In this document: positions 18,533-27,825 of the stretch, piece by piece
Layout: the number at the start of each line of letters is the position of its first letter
Position numbering within the stretch: position 1 is the first letter of the stretch
Source of the DNA: Ignavibacteria bacterium
GTDB taxonomy: Bacteria; Bacteroidota; Ignavibacteria; Tepidaquicellales; Tepidaquicellaceae
Length of the DNA stretch: 64,000 bases
Assembly: GCA_016709315.1 (NCBI GenBank)
Contig: JADJMZ010000008.1
Coordinates: 1 to 64,000 of the forward strand
Direction: 5' to 3'
Notes under the pieces: model-generated
Told to the model about the DNA's origin: nothing
Databases searched by the model: none
Seen by the model: the letters and a program-made list of their open reading frames with translations, nothing else
Made by a program: the position numbers and the translations under genes

Positions 18533-19477
18533 ATGGATTACAAAGATTATTACAAAACATTAGGTGTAAGTAAGACCGCTTCTCAGGCAGATATAAAGAA
18601 AGCATACAGAAAGTTAGCTGTTAAATATCATCCCGATAAGAACAAAGACAATAAATCTGCTGAGGAAAAATTCAAGGAGATTAACGAGGCGAATGAAGTG
18701 CTGAGTGATCCGGAAAAAAGAAAGAAGTATGATCAGTTCGGTGATAACTGGCAGCAGTATCAGCAGTCAGGAAATACTCAGGATTTTGACTGGTCACAAT
18801 ACACAAACAGAGGCAAAGGTCAGAGACAGTATTCTTATGAAGGCGATTTCGGTGATTCTTTCGGAGGCGGCGGGTTCTCGGATTTTTTTGAAAATCTATT
18901 TGGAGGCGGTGGTTTTGGTTCGCAAGGAAGCGGCAAAAGTAAAAGAGGAGCAAGAAAAGCATCACTAAGGGGAGAAGATTACAATGCAGAAATGAGTATA
19001 ACGCTGGAAGATGCCTATTCAGGAGCAGAAAAAATATTTGATCTTAACGGGCAGTCTATAAAATTAAAGATCAAGCCGGGAATTGCAAACGGGCAGATAC
19101 TTAAACTCAGCGGAAAAGGATCAGCCGGATATAACGGCGGAAATGCGGGAGACCTGCTTTTAAAAATAAACATACTTAATGATCCTTTGTATGAAAGGAA
19201 AGGAAATGATCTTTATACTGATCTATCAGTAAAACTTTACACTGCAGTACTCGGAGGCAAATCTTTATTGAAAACATTTAAAGGTAAAATAAATATTAAC
19301 ATTCCAAAAGAATCTCAGAACGGAAAAGTGCTCAGACTGAACGGACTCGGAATGCCCGTTTACGGAAGATCAGATGAATACGGAGATATGTATGTAAAAC
19401 TATTAATTGAAATTCCTTCCAACCTCACATCAAAAGAAACTCATTTGTTTAAAGAATTATCTGATTTGAGAAATTAG
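18533..19477 (+). CDS. DnaJ/CbpA-type co-chaperone without zinc finger
   Basis: J-domain protein of 314 aa. The J domain (1-70) has the Hsp70-stimulating HPD triad at 33-35. A Gly/Phe-rich linker (about 105-140, GGGGFSDFFENLFGGGGF-like) is followed by two beta-rich client-binding domains. No CxxCxGxG repeats are present, so it is a class B (CbpA-like) J protein, not DnaJ proper. Partner is the cytosolic DnaK, encoded elsewhere. A terminator follows at 19500-19528. Confidence 0.93.
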   Translation: MDYKDYYKTLGVSKTASQADIKKAYRKLAVKYHPDKNKDNKSAEEKFKEINEANEVLSDPEKRKKYDQFGDNWQQYQQSGNTQDFDWSQYTNRGKGQRQYSYEGDFGDSFGGGGFSDFFENLFGGGGFGSQGSGKSKRGARKASLRGEDYNAEMSITLEDAYSGAEKIFDLNGQSIKLKIKPGIANGQILKLSGKGSAGYNGGNAGDLLLKINILNDPLYERKGNDLYTDLSVKLYTAVLGGKSLLKTFKGKININIPKESQNGKVLRLNGLGMPVYGRSDEYGDMYVKLLIEIPSNLTSKETHLFKELSDLRN

Positions 19478-19499
19478 AATTACTTTTTTTCTATAAATG

Positions 19500-19528
19500 A
19501 AAAGGGCTGATATTACTCAGCCCTTTTT
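19500..19528. terminator. Bidirectional terminator between converging genes
   Basis: AAAGGGCTGA (19501-19510) and TCAGCCCTTT (19517-19526) form a 10-bp stem with a 6-nt loop and T runs on the plus strand. It separates the J-protein gene (plus) from the secreted protein ending at 19557 (minus). Confidence 0.88.
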
Positions 19529-19556
19529 GATTTAAACAGATAATTCTTACTGAAAG

Positions 19557-22166
19557 CTATGGTCTTACTAAACTAACAGATGAGAACGAATTGTTATCTA
19601 CAATACTTACATCATCAACATCCACAAAATTGTCTCCTGTAAGATCAGTTATTACATATCCGGATAATGACGTTAAAGAAGCATTGTCTACCGGACTAAC
19701 ATCTGAAACGTCCACTATTCCGTCGGCATTAATATCTCCGCCATAAATTGCAAACTCTACAGGTGAAGCATCTACCTGTTTCATGTTATTACCGAATGCC
19801 TGAGCAGCAGCAGAAGTAAAATCATAGCTTAATGCTGAAGACACAAAACTCTGTCCCGGAGATTTGCTCCAGGTTTCCATTGAATTTCTGTGTTTAAGCT
19901 GAAGATAATAAACAGTACCATTGACAGCATTATTGAAAGAAATTGTTCCAGAACCGGAAGTGCTTAAATATACTTTTCCGGAATCCACAATCCCATACGG
20001 AGACGAACTGTTTCTTAAATAAACACGGGCTGTATCTCTTACAAGCAGATTAGTAGAAGCATTATAAAATCCCTGCATGTATGCAGTCAGAGTAAGTACC
20101 GGAGGATTTTGAATGTTTATAAGATTATTTCCTGTTGAAGTCTGACCGTCAGGATTAGTAATTGTTATATTCTTCAAACCTGTAGTAGCGCTGACAGTAG
20201 AAATATTCAAAGTTACCTGCGTCGGGGAGTTGAAAGTAACGCTGTTAACAATTACTCCGCCTGTAATGGAGGCTGATATATGATTTGCAAAACCAGGACC
20301 ACCGGCATCTGCACCCGGATCGAAAAATTCAGTTCCTCCGGAAGATGTTCCTGTGATGACAATATTTACAGAAGGTTGCCCTGTATTTATATTTGTAAGA
20401 CTTGAAGCAGATGGTAAAGCAGGGAGCGGAGCTTTCAATTGTATTGCTCTGACACCCCATGAATTATTTGCATTACAGTATTCCTGAAAAGTCCAGATTG
20501 TCATGTCATCATTTGGATCAACTACGGTTTGTGAATAGTCACCCCATCTTTGTACACCACCTCCCTCAACATTATACGCCGTAGAACTTGACTGAGCTAA
20601 TATTGCTGTCTGTGTAGAACCAAGTGCATCTGATCTGAATCTTCCCGCTACATAAATTTCTGCACGTTTTCCTGTTCCTCCTGTTGATGATCCAATTGCC
20701 ATGTGACCTTGTCCTGACATAACACAACTTGGCATCCAGTATGATCTTGGATTACTTGCTGCATTATCAAAAAGAGTTCCTGACTGATTTAACACGGGCG
20801 TAGTGGTTAAGTTTGCAACTTCATACCACCTTGAACCTAATCTTCCGCCGCTTGCGCTGTATACTCCGCTAGTATTTACCTGTGTATGATGAGCAGTCCA
20901 TAATGTTATTGCTCCGGTTATTTTATTTTTATGTATATCAGCGGCATATAATCTGTCATCAATTCCGTCAAGTGAACCTGTAGTTCCAAGGCAAGGAACA
21001 CTGATAACAGGTCCTGTAGTTGGAACGGTAATACTTAAATTTCCTGAAAGAGCGGGTGATGTACCTGGATTTGTAACTCTTCGGATTGTTAATCTGCTGT
21101 ACGAAAAATTACTGACTCCGATAAAATATCCTTCTGTTGCAGAAGGGTCATCATTATCAACTCCCTGCGGAGTTCTCGGACCTTCAGTTCCGCTGTTTGA
21201 AATCTGATGAAATCCTGTTACTGTTAATGATCCTGCATTTAGATTTGTTTTGTTTATAACCCAGACTGAAGTACCGATGTAACTTGGATTAAACATATTG
21301 CATCCGATATACAAAGCAAATTTATCCACACCAAGAGTCGGATAATCCGCAAAAGCTCCAAGGTCTGCTCCGGGTGTACCGGCTGCATCCTGCTGAAATT
21401 GAAAAAAAGTAAAGCTTGCAGTATTTGTAATTGTCGGACCTGAACTTCTTGCGATCATAATTCTGTTGGCACCGGAGGCAGGAAGATTAATTCCAACAAT
21501 GTACCATCTTTGAGTTAATCTGTCGTATCTTATATGAGGATCAGAAGTACCTGTTCCATTATCAACTGAACTGAAAAAAACATCCAGGTCTGCATTCAGA
21601 CCTCCTAACACTCCTGCTTTACTATAGACTTTAATTCTTCCGTTAGCACAAACCAAAACCTGAGAAGGTCCGACATCTCCCTGTGAATCCGGCGGGATAT
21701 AGCCGGCTTCCGAAAGCTGCGGTCCTAGAAAACTTGTTCCGATAGTCTGCGGATTATCAGTTTGCTGAGGTTGAGTGCTTTTCTGATCCGGATTTCTTGG
21801 AGGCCACTGAGAGACATCCGGAGAATTGGGATTTGGCGGAACTTCAGGATATTCATCTTCCTCGATGTCCGGATTTGATTTTGGTTTTACTTTTGGATAA
21901 TAATCTTTCGGAAACATTGCTTCCTTCTGCATTATCTCATCCACAGTAAGAGTAATTCCCGGTCCGAAATTGACAGGAACTCCCTGAGTCAAAGAATCTT
22001 TCATAGATACAGAATGGAACTGATTCCATTCAGGACTGATATTTTTTTGAGGTCTGACACCATCATCAAAAGATGATGAAACAAATATTGCTGACAGTGC
22101 AATTAAAATTAAAAAATTCATCTTACCTGAGATACATTTTTTAACAGCGGACAAATTAGTTTTCAT
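19557..22166 (-). CDS. Large secreted protein with IPT/TIG and dockerin-like C-terminal module
   Basis: Exported protein, 869 aa, ATG start, with a hydrophobic signal segment at about residues 17-31 (MNFLILIALSAIFVSS). A proline-rich linker (about 95-135) precedes a large domain of unknown fold. Near residues 590-690 is an IPT/TIG-like segment with the typical NGxxITNPDGQ pattern. The last 180 residues contain an HRNS-x-E-x-WS motif and two Ca2+-loop repeats (GDINADGIVDVSD and GDNFVDVDDVS), a dockerin-like pair. The same module ends the 51-54 kb protein. No T9SS motif is visible. Probably surface or extracellular; function unknown. Confidence 0.72.
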   Translation of the reverse strand: MKTNLSAVKKCISGKMNFLILIALSAIFVSSSFDDGVRPQKNISPEWNQFHSVSMKDSLTQGVPVNFGPGITLTVDEIMQKEAMFPKDYYPKVKPKSNPDIEEDEYPEVPPNPNSPDVSQWPPRNPDQKSTQPQQTDNPQTIGTSFLGPQLSEAGYIPPDSQGDVGPSQVLVCANGRIKVYSKAGVLGGLNADLDVFFSSVDNGTGTSDPHIRYDRLTQRWYIVGINLPASGANRIMIARSSGPTITNTASFTFFQFQQDAAGTPGADLGAFADYPTLGVDKFALYIGCNMFNPSYIGTSVWVINKTNLNAGSLTVTGFHQISNSGTEGPRTPQGVDNDDPSATEGYFIGVSNFSYSRLTIRRVTNPGTSPALSGNLSITVPTTGPVISVPCLGTTGSLDGIDDRLYAADIHKNKITGAITLWTAHHTQVNTSGVYSASGGRLGSRWYEVANLTTTPVLNQSGTLFDNAASNPRSYWMPSCVMSGQGHMAIGSSTGGTGKRAEIYVAGRFRSDALGSTQTAILAQSSSTAYNVEGGGVQRWGDYSQTVVDPNDDMTIWTFQEYCNANNSWGVRAIQLKAPLPALPSASSLTNINTGQPSVNIVITGTSSGGTEFFDPGADAGGPGFANHISASITGGVIVNSVTFNSPTQVTLNISTVSATTGLKNITITNPDGQTSTGNNLINIQNPPVLTLTAYMQGFYNASTNLLVRDTARVYLRNSSSPYGIVDSGKVYLSTSGSGTISFNNAVNGTVYYLQLKHRNSMETWSKSPGQSFVSSALSYDFTSAAAQAFGNNMKQVDASPVEFAIYGGDINADGIVDVSDVSPVDNASLTSLSGYVITDLTGDNFVDVDDVSIVDNNSFSSVSLVRP

Positions 22167-22316
22167 TTGCTGGAATTTGGTTTATAAAATAATTTGTTAA
22201 TTAAAATTTATGATGCTTATAAATTATAGTTAATCTTTAATTAGTTTATATAACTTAATTGAAACAGAGTTAAATATTTTGGGGTGTGCAAAGGTATACA
22301 ATCAGATTTACAAAGT

Positions 22317-22716
22317 CTATAGAAATTTATTCTTCAGCTCAGGTGAAGGCATTCTGCAGGAATCTTTTTTGCCAAACCAACTGTATCTGTTCTTTGCAAC
22401 TAAATCGTAGAAAAAATTTCTTAACGGCGCAGGTATGATAATAAAAATATACAATGCTTTCCAAAGAAACGGAAATTCTTTTACTATCTTTAATGCAGCA
22501 GAGGATTTTGAATAAAATTTATTTTCATCTACAAGAACAACAGAATCAAAATCATTTTGATCCATACCGGACTTATTAAGAAATTTCTGTCCTGCTTCAG
22601 ACTGCAGAGCGGCAAATTTAAAGATATTTTTTTTTATCCCTGTCAATAATAAAGTTAACGCTGGAATTACAGAGGTTACAAACGCCGTCGAAAAGAATTA
22701 TTTTATGATTAGTCAA
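22317..22716 (-). pseudogene. DCC-family (DUF393) thiol oxidoreductase, frameshifted at A9
   Basis: Reading from TTG at 22716 gives the DCC-family N-terminus with its active-site motif LFDGVCNLCN (D10, C13, C16), then stops just after a run of nine A on the coding strand (22627-22635). In the +1-shifted frame the rest of the family continues (FKFAALQSEAG, then a C-terminal segment to 22317). Eight A would restore a 132-codon ORF, so one base is extra. DCC proteins are thioredoxin-like oxidoreductases. The break is either real, a homopolymer sequencing error, or a slippage site. The downstream fragment alone lacks the cysteines. Confidence 0.75.
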
Positions 22717-22790
22717 AAATTTATTTTTATTTAGGTATAATTTATGACAATTAATAATTAAATTTTACCCATTAAAAATTTCACACTCAA

Positions 22791-23465
22791 TTGTCAGATA
22801 AAAAGATAGCCATCATTGGTGACATACACGGCTGTTATTACACGCTTAAAAGCCTGTACTGCAAAATTACAGAAACTGACGAAGTATACAGTGTCGGCGA
22901 TCTTATAGACAGAGGGAAATATTCAAAAGAAGTAGTTCAATTCTGCATTGACAACAATATAAAACCTGTAAAAGGCAATCATGAAGATATGATGATCAAG
23001 GCAATAGAAAAATCAGACAAGTTTTTCAGTTTTATTTTCAAAGATGCTGAGCTTTATTATTATAACGGCGGCAGGGAAACTCAATACTCTTATATTTCCT
23101 CCAGATTATATTCTAATTTTAAAAAATTCAAAGAAGAGATCAGGTCACTCGGTCATTTTGATTTTCTCAGTAATCTTCCTCTGAAATATGAGATTGGAAA
23201 TGTAGTCATTTCTCATGCCGGAATTGTAGATGGCGGTAATGATGTATCAATATTGTGGAACAGAAATACTCCGGCTTTTCTGGATAAGCTGCAGGTATTC
23301 GGGCATACTCCGCTTGAAGAAGTGGATTTCAAAAAAAAACATTATGTGAATATAGATACAGGATGTGTTTATCAGAACAAATTAACCGCAGTTATAATTG
23401 ATAAACATGAAGGCATAATCGAAAAGACAATTCAGGAAGACTGCAATACTCAGGATATAGAATAG
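22791..23465 (+). CDS. Metallophosphatase (PrpE/ApaH-like Ser/Thr phosphatase fold)
   Basis: Calcineurin-like phosphoesterase, 224 aa. Metal-binding motifs in order: GDIHG (10-14), GDLIDRG (36-42), GNHED (62-66), and SHAG (about 141-144) with a downstream histidine in FGHTP. This set defines the PPP-type bacterial phosphatases that act on phosphoproteins or diadenosine polyphosphates; the substrate cannot be chosen from sequence. TTG start 74 nt after the start of the divergent DCC gene, so both probably share one promoter region. Confidence 0.88.
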   Translation: MSDKKIAIIGDIHGCYYTLKSLYCKITETDEVYSVGDLIDRGKYSKEVVQFCIDNNIKPVKGNHEDMMIKAIEKSDKFFSFIFKDAELYYYNGGRETQYSYISSRLYSNFKKFKEEIRSLGHFDFLSNLPLKYEIGNVVISHAGIVDGGNDVSILWNRNTPAFLDKLQVFGHTPLEEVDFKKKHYVNIDTGCVYQNKLTAVIIDKHEGIIEKTIQEDCNTQDIE

Positions 23466-23576
23466 TACATTATCTTAATCCTGCAAATTCAATGAAAACA
23501 AGCTTATCTCAAGGTTCATTACATTGTTAAAGTTTATTAAATTGAGTAAATTGTAATAAATTTTATATAATCTGCC

Positions 23577-23649
23577 GGGGCTATAGCTTAGCTGGTAAAG
23601 CGTTTCGTTCGCAACGAAGAGACCACCGGTTCGACTCCGGTTAGCTCCA
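23577..23649 (+). tRNA. tRNA-Ala (CGC)
   Basis: Cloverleaf with acceptor GGGGCTA/TAGCTCC, including the G3-U70 alanine identity pair. Anticodon stem TTTCG/CGAAG encloses loop TTCGCAA with anticodon CGC. T arm ACCGG/CCGGT with TTCGACT loop; discriminator A; no encoded CCA. Confidence 0.93.
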
Positions 23650-23662
23650 CTTATTGAATTTG

Positions 23663-23746
23663 GAATTTGGGATGTCGGATTTGGAATTTGTTTGAGTTTA
23701 GATTTTTGATTTTTGATTTTTGATTTTTTTTGATTTTTTTGATTTG
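23663..23746. repeat. T-rich simple repeat downstream of tRNA-Ala
   Basis: Low-complexity stretch between tRNA-Ala and gyrA: units of TTTGGAATTTG followed by repeated GATTTTT. It holds no gene. The nearby minus-strand reading frame is an antisense tRNA artefact. Confidence 0.7.
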
Positions 23747-23820
23747 GAAAATGGGACATTTATTCAAAGTAAAATATAAAAAGAATTTTTAATAATATTA
23801 TAAGAACTCATAATTAATTA

Positions 23821-26286
23821 ATGGCAAACGAAAAAATAATACCGGTAAATATAGAAGATGAAATGAAGTCTTCTTACATAGATTATTCTATGTCTGTTAT
23901 TGTGGCAAGAGCATTACCGGATGTCAGAGACGGACTTAAGCCTGTTCACAGAAGAGTGCTTTTTGGAATGAATGAACTTGGGCTGGCTTCTAACAAATCC
24001 CATAAAAAATCTGCGAGAATAGTCGGAGAAGTTCTCGGAAAATATCATCCGCACGGTGATAAAGCTGTTTATGATACAATGGTCAGAATGGTTCAGGAAT
24101 TTTCTTTGCGGTATCCGCTTGTAGACGGACAGGGAAATTTCGGTTCTGTTGACGGAGATTCTGCTGCGGCAATGAGATATACTGAAGCAAGATTGTCAAA
24201 AGTAGCGGAAGCTATTCTTGAAGATCTTGAGAAAAATACAGTGGACTTCCTTCCTAACTTTGATGATACACTGAAAGAACCGTCAGTGCTTCCTTCGATA
24301 CTTCCGAATTTGCTGGTGAACGGCTCTAACGGAATTGCTGTCGGGATGGCAACAAATATTCCTCCGCACAACCTGAATGAGATCTGTGACGGCATAACTT
24401 ATCTAGTTAAAAATCCTGATGCCGACATTAAGAAACTCATGAAATATGTAACTGCTCCGGATTTTCCTACCGGAGGTATAATTTATGGTTATCAGCCGGT
24501 GAAAGATGCATTTGAAACAGGCAGAGGCAAGATAATTCTCAGGGCAAAAGTTTCCATTGAATCAGAAAAAAACGGCAAGCAAAATATTATTATCAATGAA
24601 ATCCCCTATCAGGTTAACAAAGTTTCACTGATCGAGAATATTGCGCAGCTTGTAAGGGATAAGAAAGTCGAGGAAATTTCGGACATCAATGATGAAAGCG
24701 ACAGAGACGGAATGAGAATAGTTATAGGACTGAAGAGAGACGCTAACCCTCATGTGATAGTAAATAATCTTTACAAGCATACTCAGATGTCAGTTACATT
24801 CGGAGTAATTATGCTTGCACTTGTTGACGGCATTCCGAGGATACTTAATCTAAAGGAAATGATGCAGCATTTCATTTCTCACAGACTGAATGTAATAATC
24901 AGAAGAACAAAGTTCGATCTTGATGCAGCCGAAAAAAGGGCTCATATTCTTGAAGGATATATAATTGCTCTGGATAATATTGACGAAATAATCAAACTTA
25001 TAAAAAAATCCAGAGATACGTCTACAGCAAGAGAAGGATTGATGAAAAGGTTTAAGCTTTCGGAAATACAGGCGACTGCGATTCTTGAAATGCGTCTTCA
25101 AAGACTGACCGGACTTGAAAGAAAAAAGATTGAAGATGAATATAAGGAAGTTATCAAAACCATTGAAAGATTAAAAAGAATTCTGGATAGTGATCAGCTC
25201 AGAAGAGATATCATCTGCGACGATTTGAAAATGCTGAAAGAAAAATTCGGAGATGAAAGAAGGACTGAAATTGTCTATGATGTCAGAAAAATGTCTGATG
25301 ATGAAATGATGAAAGAGCTTGTAAAGGAAGAAGATGTTGTGATTACTATTTCCAATAAAGGATTCATAAAAAGGATACCAGTGAACTCATATAAATCGCA
25401 GGGACGCGGAGGTAAAGGGATTACAGCAGCGAGTACAGGCAGTACTGACGATGATTTCAATGAGCACATGTTTATAGGTTCGACTCACCAGTTTATCATG
25501 TTTTTCACGGACAAGGGAAAGTGTTACTGGCTGAAAGTTTATGATATCCCTGAAGGAACGAGAACTTCACGGGGGAAATCAATTCTTAATCTCATAGAAA
25601 AGGAGAAGGATGAAAATATATCTTCCTTTGTACTTGTCAAGGATTTTACGGAAGAATTATTCGTAACTATGGTTACTAAGAAGGGAGTAATAAAGAAAAC
25701 CAAACTTGAAAGTTATTCTAATATCAGAAAAAACGGAATCAATGCAATATCACTTAACTCTGACGATTCACTTGTGGATGTGAGACTGACAAACGGCAGT
25801 CAGGAAATTGTTATCGGTTCACATTCCGGTCAGGCAATCAGATTTAATGAATCACAGGTAAGAGATATGGGGCGAACGGCTACCGGAGTGCGGGCAATTC
25901 GTCTTGGAAAAGATGATTATGTGATTGGTCTTGTTGCAGTTACAAGACCAAGCGCAACTATTCTTGTCATTACTGACAGAGGTTACGGAAAGAGAAGTGA
26001 TCTTGGAGATTACAGAGTCACAAACCGCGGCGGTAAAGGTGTGATTACAGTAAAGACAACTGAGAAAGTCGGAAAACTTATTTCAATAAAGGAAGTTACG
26101 GATTCTGACGATCTGATGATCATCACTTCAAAAGGAATTCTTATAAGACAGAAGATGAAAGACATAAGAGTAATGGGAAGAAATGCTCAGGGAGTTCGCG
26201 TAATTAAAATGAATGAAGGCGATATGATCTCTGCTGTTGCAAGCATTGCTGAAGACAGTAAGGATGAGCAGGAGAAAATGTTTTAA
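23821..26286 (+). CDS. gyrA: DNA gyrase subunit A
   Basis: Type IIA topoisomerase subunit, 821 aa. The catalytic tyrosine is Y120 in AAMRYTEARL. The C-terminal beta-pinwheel begins with a GyrA box (SQGRGGKG, about 525-532), which distinguishes gyrase from ParC/topo IV. The quinolone pocket reads HPHGDKAVYDT: the residue equal to E. coli S83 is lysine (K81), while the aspartate equal to D87 is kept (D85). ATG start. It lies between tRNA-Ala and ltaE with gyrB not nearby. A highly acidic tail ends the protein. Confidence 0.96.
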   Translation: MANEKIIPVNIEDEMKSSYIDYSMSVIVARALPDVRDGLKPVHRRVLFGMNELGLASNKSHKKSARIVGEVLGKYHPHGDKAVYDTMVRMVQEFSLRYPLVDGQGNFGSVDGDSAAAMRYTEARLSKVAEAILEDLEKNTVDFLPNFDDTLKEPSVLPSILPNLLVNGSNGIAVGMATNIPPHNLNEICDGITYLVKNPDADIKKLMKYVTAPDFPTGGIIYGYQPVKDAFETGRGKIILRAKVSIESEKNGKQNIIINEIPYQVNKVSLIENIAQLVRDKKVEEISDINDESDRDGMRIVIGLKRDANPHVIVNNLYKHTQMSVTFGVIMLALVDGIPRILNLKEMMQHFISHRLNVIIRRTKFDLDAAEKRAHILEGYIIALDNIDEIIKLIKKSRDTSTAREGLMKRFKLSEIQATAILEMRLQRLTGLERKKIEDEYKEVIKTIERLKRILDSDQLRRDIICDDLKMLKEKFGDERRTEIVYDVRKMSDDEMMKELVKEEDVVITISNKGFIKRIPVNSYKSQGRGGKGITAASTGSTDDDFNEHMFIGSTHQFIMFFTDKGKCYWLKVYDIPEGTRTSRGKSILNLIEKEKDENISSFVLVKDFTEELFVTMVTKKGVIKKTKLESYSNIRKNGINAISLNSDDSLVDVRLTNGSQEIVIGSHSGQAIRFNESQVRDMGRTATGVRAIRLGKDDYVIGLVAVTRPSATILVITDRGYGKRSDLGDYRVTNRGGKGVITVKTTEKVGKLISIKEVTDSDDLMIITSKGILIRQKMKDIRVMGRNAQGVRVIKMNEGDMISAVASIAEDSKDEQEKMF

Positions 26287-26330
26287 GAATTGAATCAGAT
26301 TAAAAATAAAAATTTCTAAATTCCAGACTT

Positions 26331-27350
26331 ATGCCGTATGCAGACCTACGCAGTGATACAGTAACAAAGCCGTCAAAAGCGATGCTTGAAGCAATGATGA
26401 ATGCGCGGGTCGGTGACGATGTTTTTTCGGAAGATGAATCTGTTAACGAACTTCAGAAGAAATGCGCGGAACTCACAGGTAAAGAAGCTGCATTGTTTGT
26501 CACTTCAGGCGTTATGGGGAATCAGCTTGCGATCAAATGTCATACAAATCCCGGAGACGAAGTAATTGTCGAAAGCGAATCCCATGTATTAAATTATGAG
26601 ACAGCCGCACCTTCAGTAATTTCGGGTGTTCAGTTGTTACCGGTTCGGGGAAATTCAGGCATACTCATCTCACAGGATATAAAAAAATATGTCCGTTCAA
26701 AAGAATACTACTTTCCTGTTACAAAACTTATCTGTCTGGAAAATACACACAACAGAGCCGGAGGTGTTATACTTCCGTTAGATGTAATCCGTGAAGTTTC
26801 CGTATTTGCAAAAGAGAACGCATTGAGAACACATCTTGACGGAGCGAGGATTTTCAACGCTTACGCGGAAACAAAAATATCTGTGAAAGAGTATTCGGAT
26901 CATTTTGATTCTGTTTCATTCTGTTTTTCAAAAGGTCTGGGATGTCCTGTCGGATCAGTTCTTTGCGGCGATTACAGATTTATTGAAATGGCAAGAAAGT
27001 GGAGGAAAATTCTCGGAGGCGGAATGAGACAGGTTGGTTTTCTTGCAGCAGCAGCAATTTATGCTCTTAACAATAATGTGGAAAGACTGAAAGAAGATAA
27101 CGACAAGGCAAAATATTACGGGAATGAAATAAGCAAAATAAGCGGAATAGAAATTGACCTTAAATCTTTACAGACCAATATAGTTATCTTCAGTTCATCA
27201 AAGTATTCAAAGGAAGAATTTATGAATAAGTTAAAAGACAAGGGAGTGTTGATATCATCGGGTAGTTACGATAACATGCGCGCTGTTTTTCACCTTGATG
27301 TTACCGGATCTGATGTTGAGAAAGCTATTGAGACTATAAAAAGTATTTAA
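26331..27350 (+). CDS. ltaE: Low-specificity L-threonine aldolase
   Basis: PLP enzyme that cleaves L-threonine or allo-threonine to glycine and acetaldehyde. 339 aa, fold-type I. The PLP lysine is K201 in CFSKGLGCPVGS. H84 stacks on the cofactor, and D170/R173 are in HLDGARIFNA. The first 15 residues (DLRSDTVTKPS) are the family signature. It starts 44 nt after gyrA, in the same direction. It supplies glycine and complements the serine pathway genes at 32.5-35.5 kb. Confidence 0.95.
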   Translation: MPYADLRSDTVTKPSKAMLEAMMNARVGDDVFSEDESVNELQKKCAELTGKEAALFVTSGVMGNQLAIKCHTNPGDEVIVESESHVLNYETAAPSVISGVQLLPVRGNSGILISQDIKKYVRSKEYYFPVTKLICLENTHNRAGGVILPLDVIREVSVFAKENALRTHLDGARIFNAYAETKISVKEYSDHFDSVSFCFSKGLGCPVGSVLCGDYRFIEMARKWRKILGGGMRQVGFLAAAAIYALNNNVERLKEDNDKAKYYGNEISKISGIEIDLKSLQTNIVIFSSSKYSKEEFMNKLKDKGVLISSGSYDNMRAVFHLDVTGSDVEKAIETIKSI

Positions 27351-27398
27351 ATAAATATTTCAATTTTAATTTTTATAAATCAAATATAGAAAATTTAA

Positions 27399-27758
27399 AT
27401 GGACAAAAAAATATTCTGGGTTCTTGACACAGAAATCAAAGACGGAAAAACAGATGAAGTAAAATCTCTTATGAACGAGATGATAGATTTTACACAAAAA
27501 AATGAACCGGGTGCAGTTCATTATGAATGGTTTATAAGCAGTGACAGTAAAAAATGTACATTGTTCGAGCATTACTCAGACTCAGATGCAGCGATGGTTC
27601 ATCTAAATTCGTTCGGTAAAAATTTCGGTATGAGATTTATGTCTTTGCTTGCCGTAAAAAAATACGTTGTATACGGAAAGCCCGATGAGAAGCTTAAAAG
27701 TGCATTGGATAAACTCGGATGTATTTATATGGAATCAATCGGCGGATTTGTTAGATAA
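27399..27758 (+). CDS. Antibiotic biosynthesis monooxygenase (ABM)-like protein
   Basis: 119-aa dimeric alpha-beta barrel domain of the ABM/YgiN type (residues about 7-75: W-x-L-D-T-E-I-x-x-G-K, then EPGAVHYEWFISSD, then FEHYSDSDA). Family members are cofactor-free quinol monooxygenases or haem-degrading enzymes, but many are uncharacterised. ATG start 48 nt after ltaE. The C-terminal 40 residues extend beyond the domain. The specific reaction is unknown. Confidence 0.8.
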   Translation: MDKKIFWVLDTEIKDGKTDEVKSLMNEMIDFTQKNEPGAVHYEWFISSDSKKCTLFEHYSDSDAAMVHLNSFGKNFGMRFMSLLAVKKYVVYGKPDEKLKSALDKLGCIYMESIGGFVR

Positions 27759-27825
27759 AATAAATCACTATTTCCGGATTGTTTTTTCTGCATAAATAGA
27801 AATAATTACTTTACCTTTTTTGTTT

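Noticed and set aside
23475..23759. Minus-strand ORF across tRNA-Ala
   Set aside because: GANRSRTGGLFVANETLYQL is the typical antisense-tRNA reading frame.
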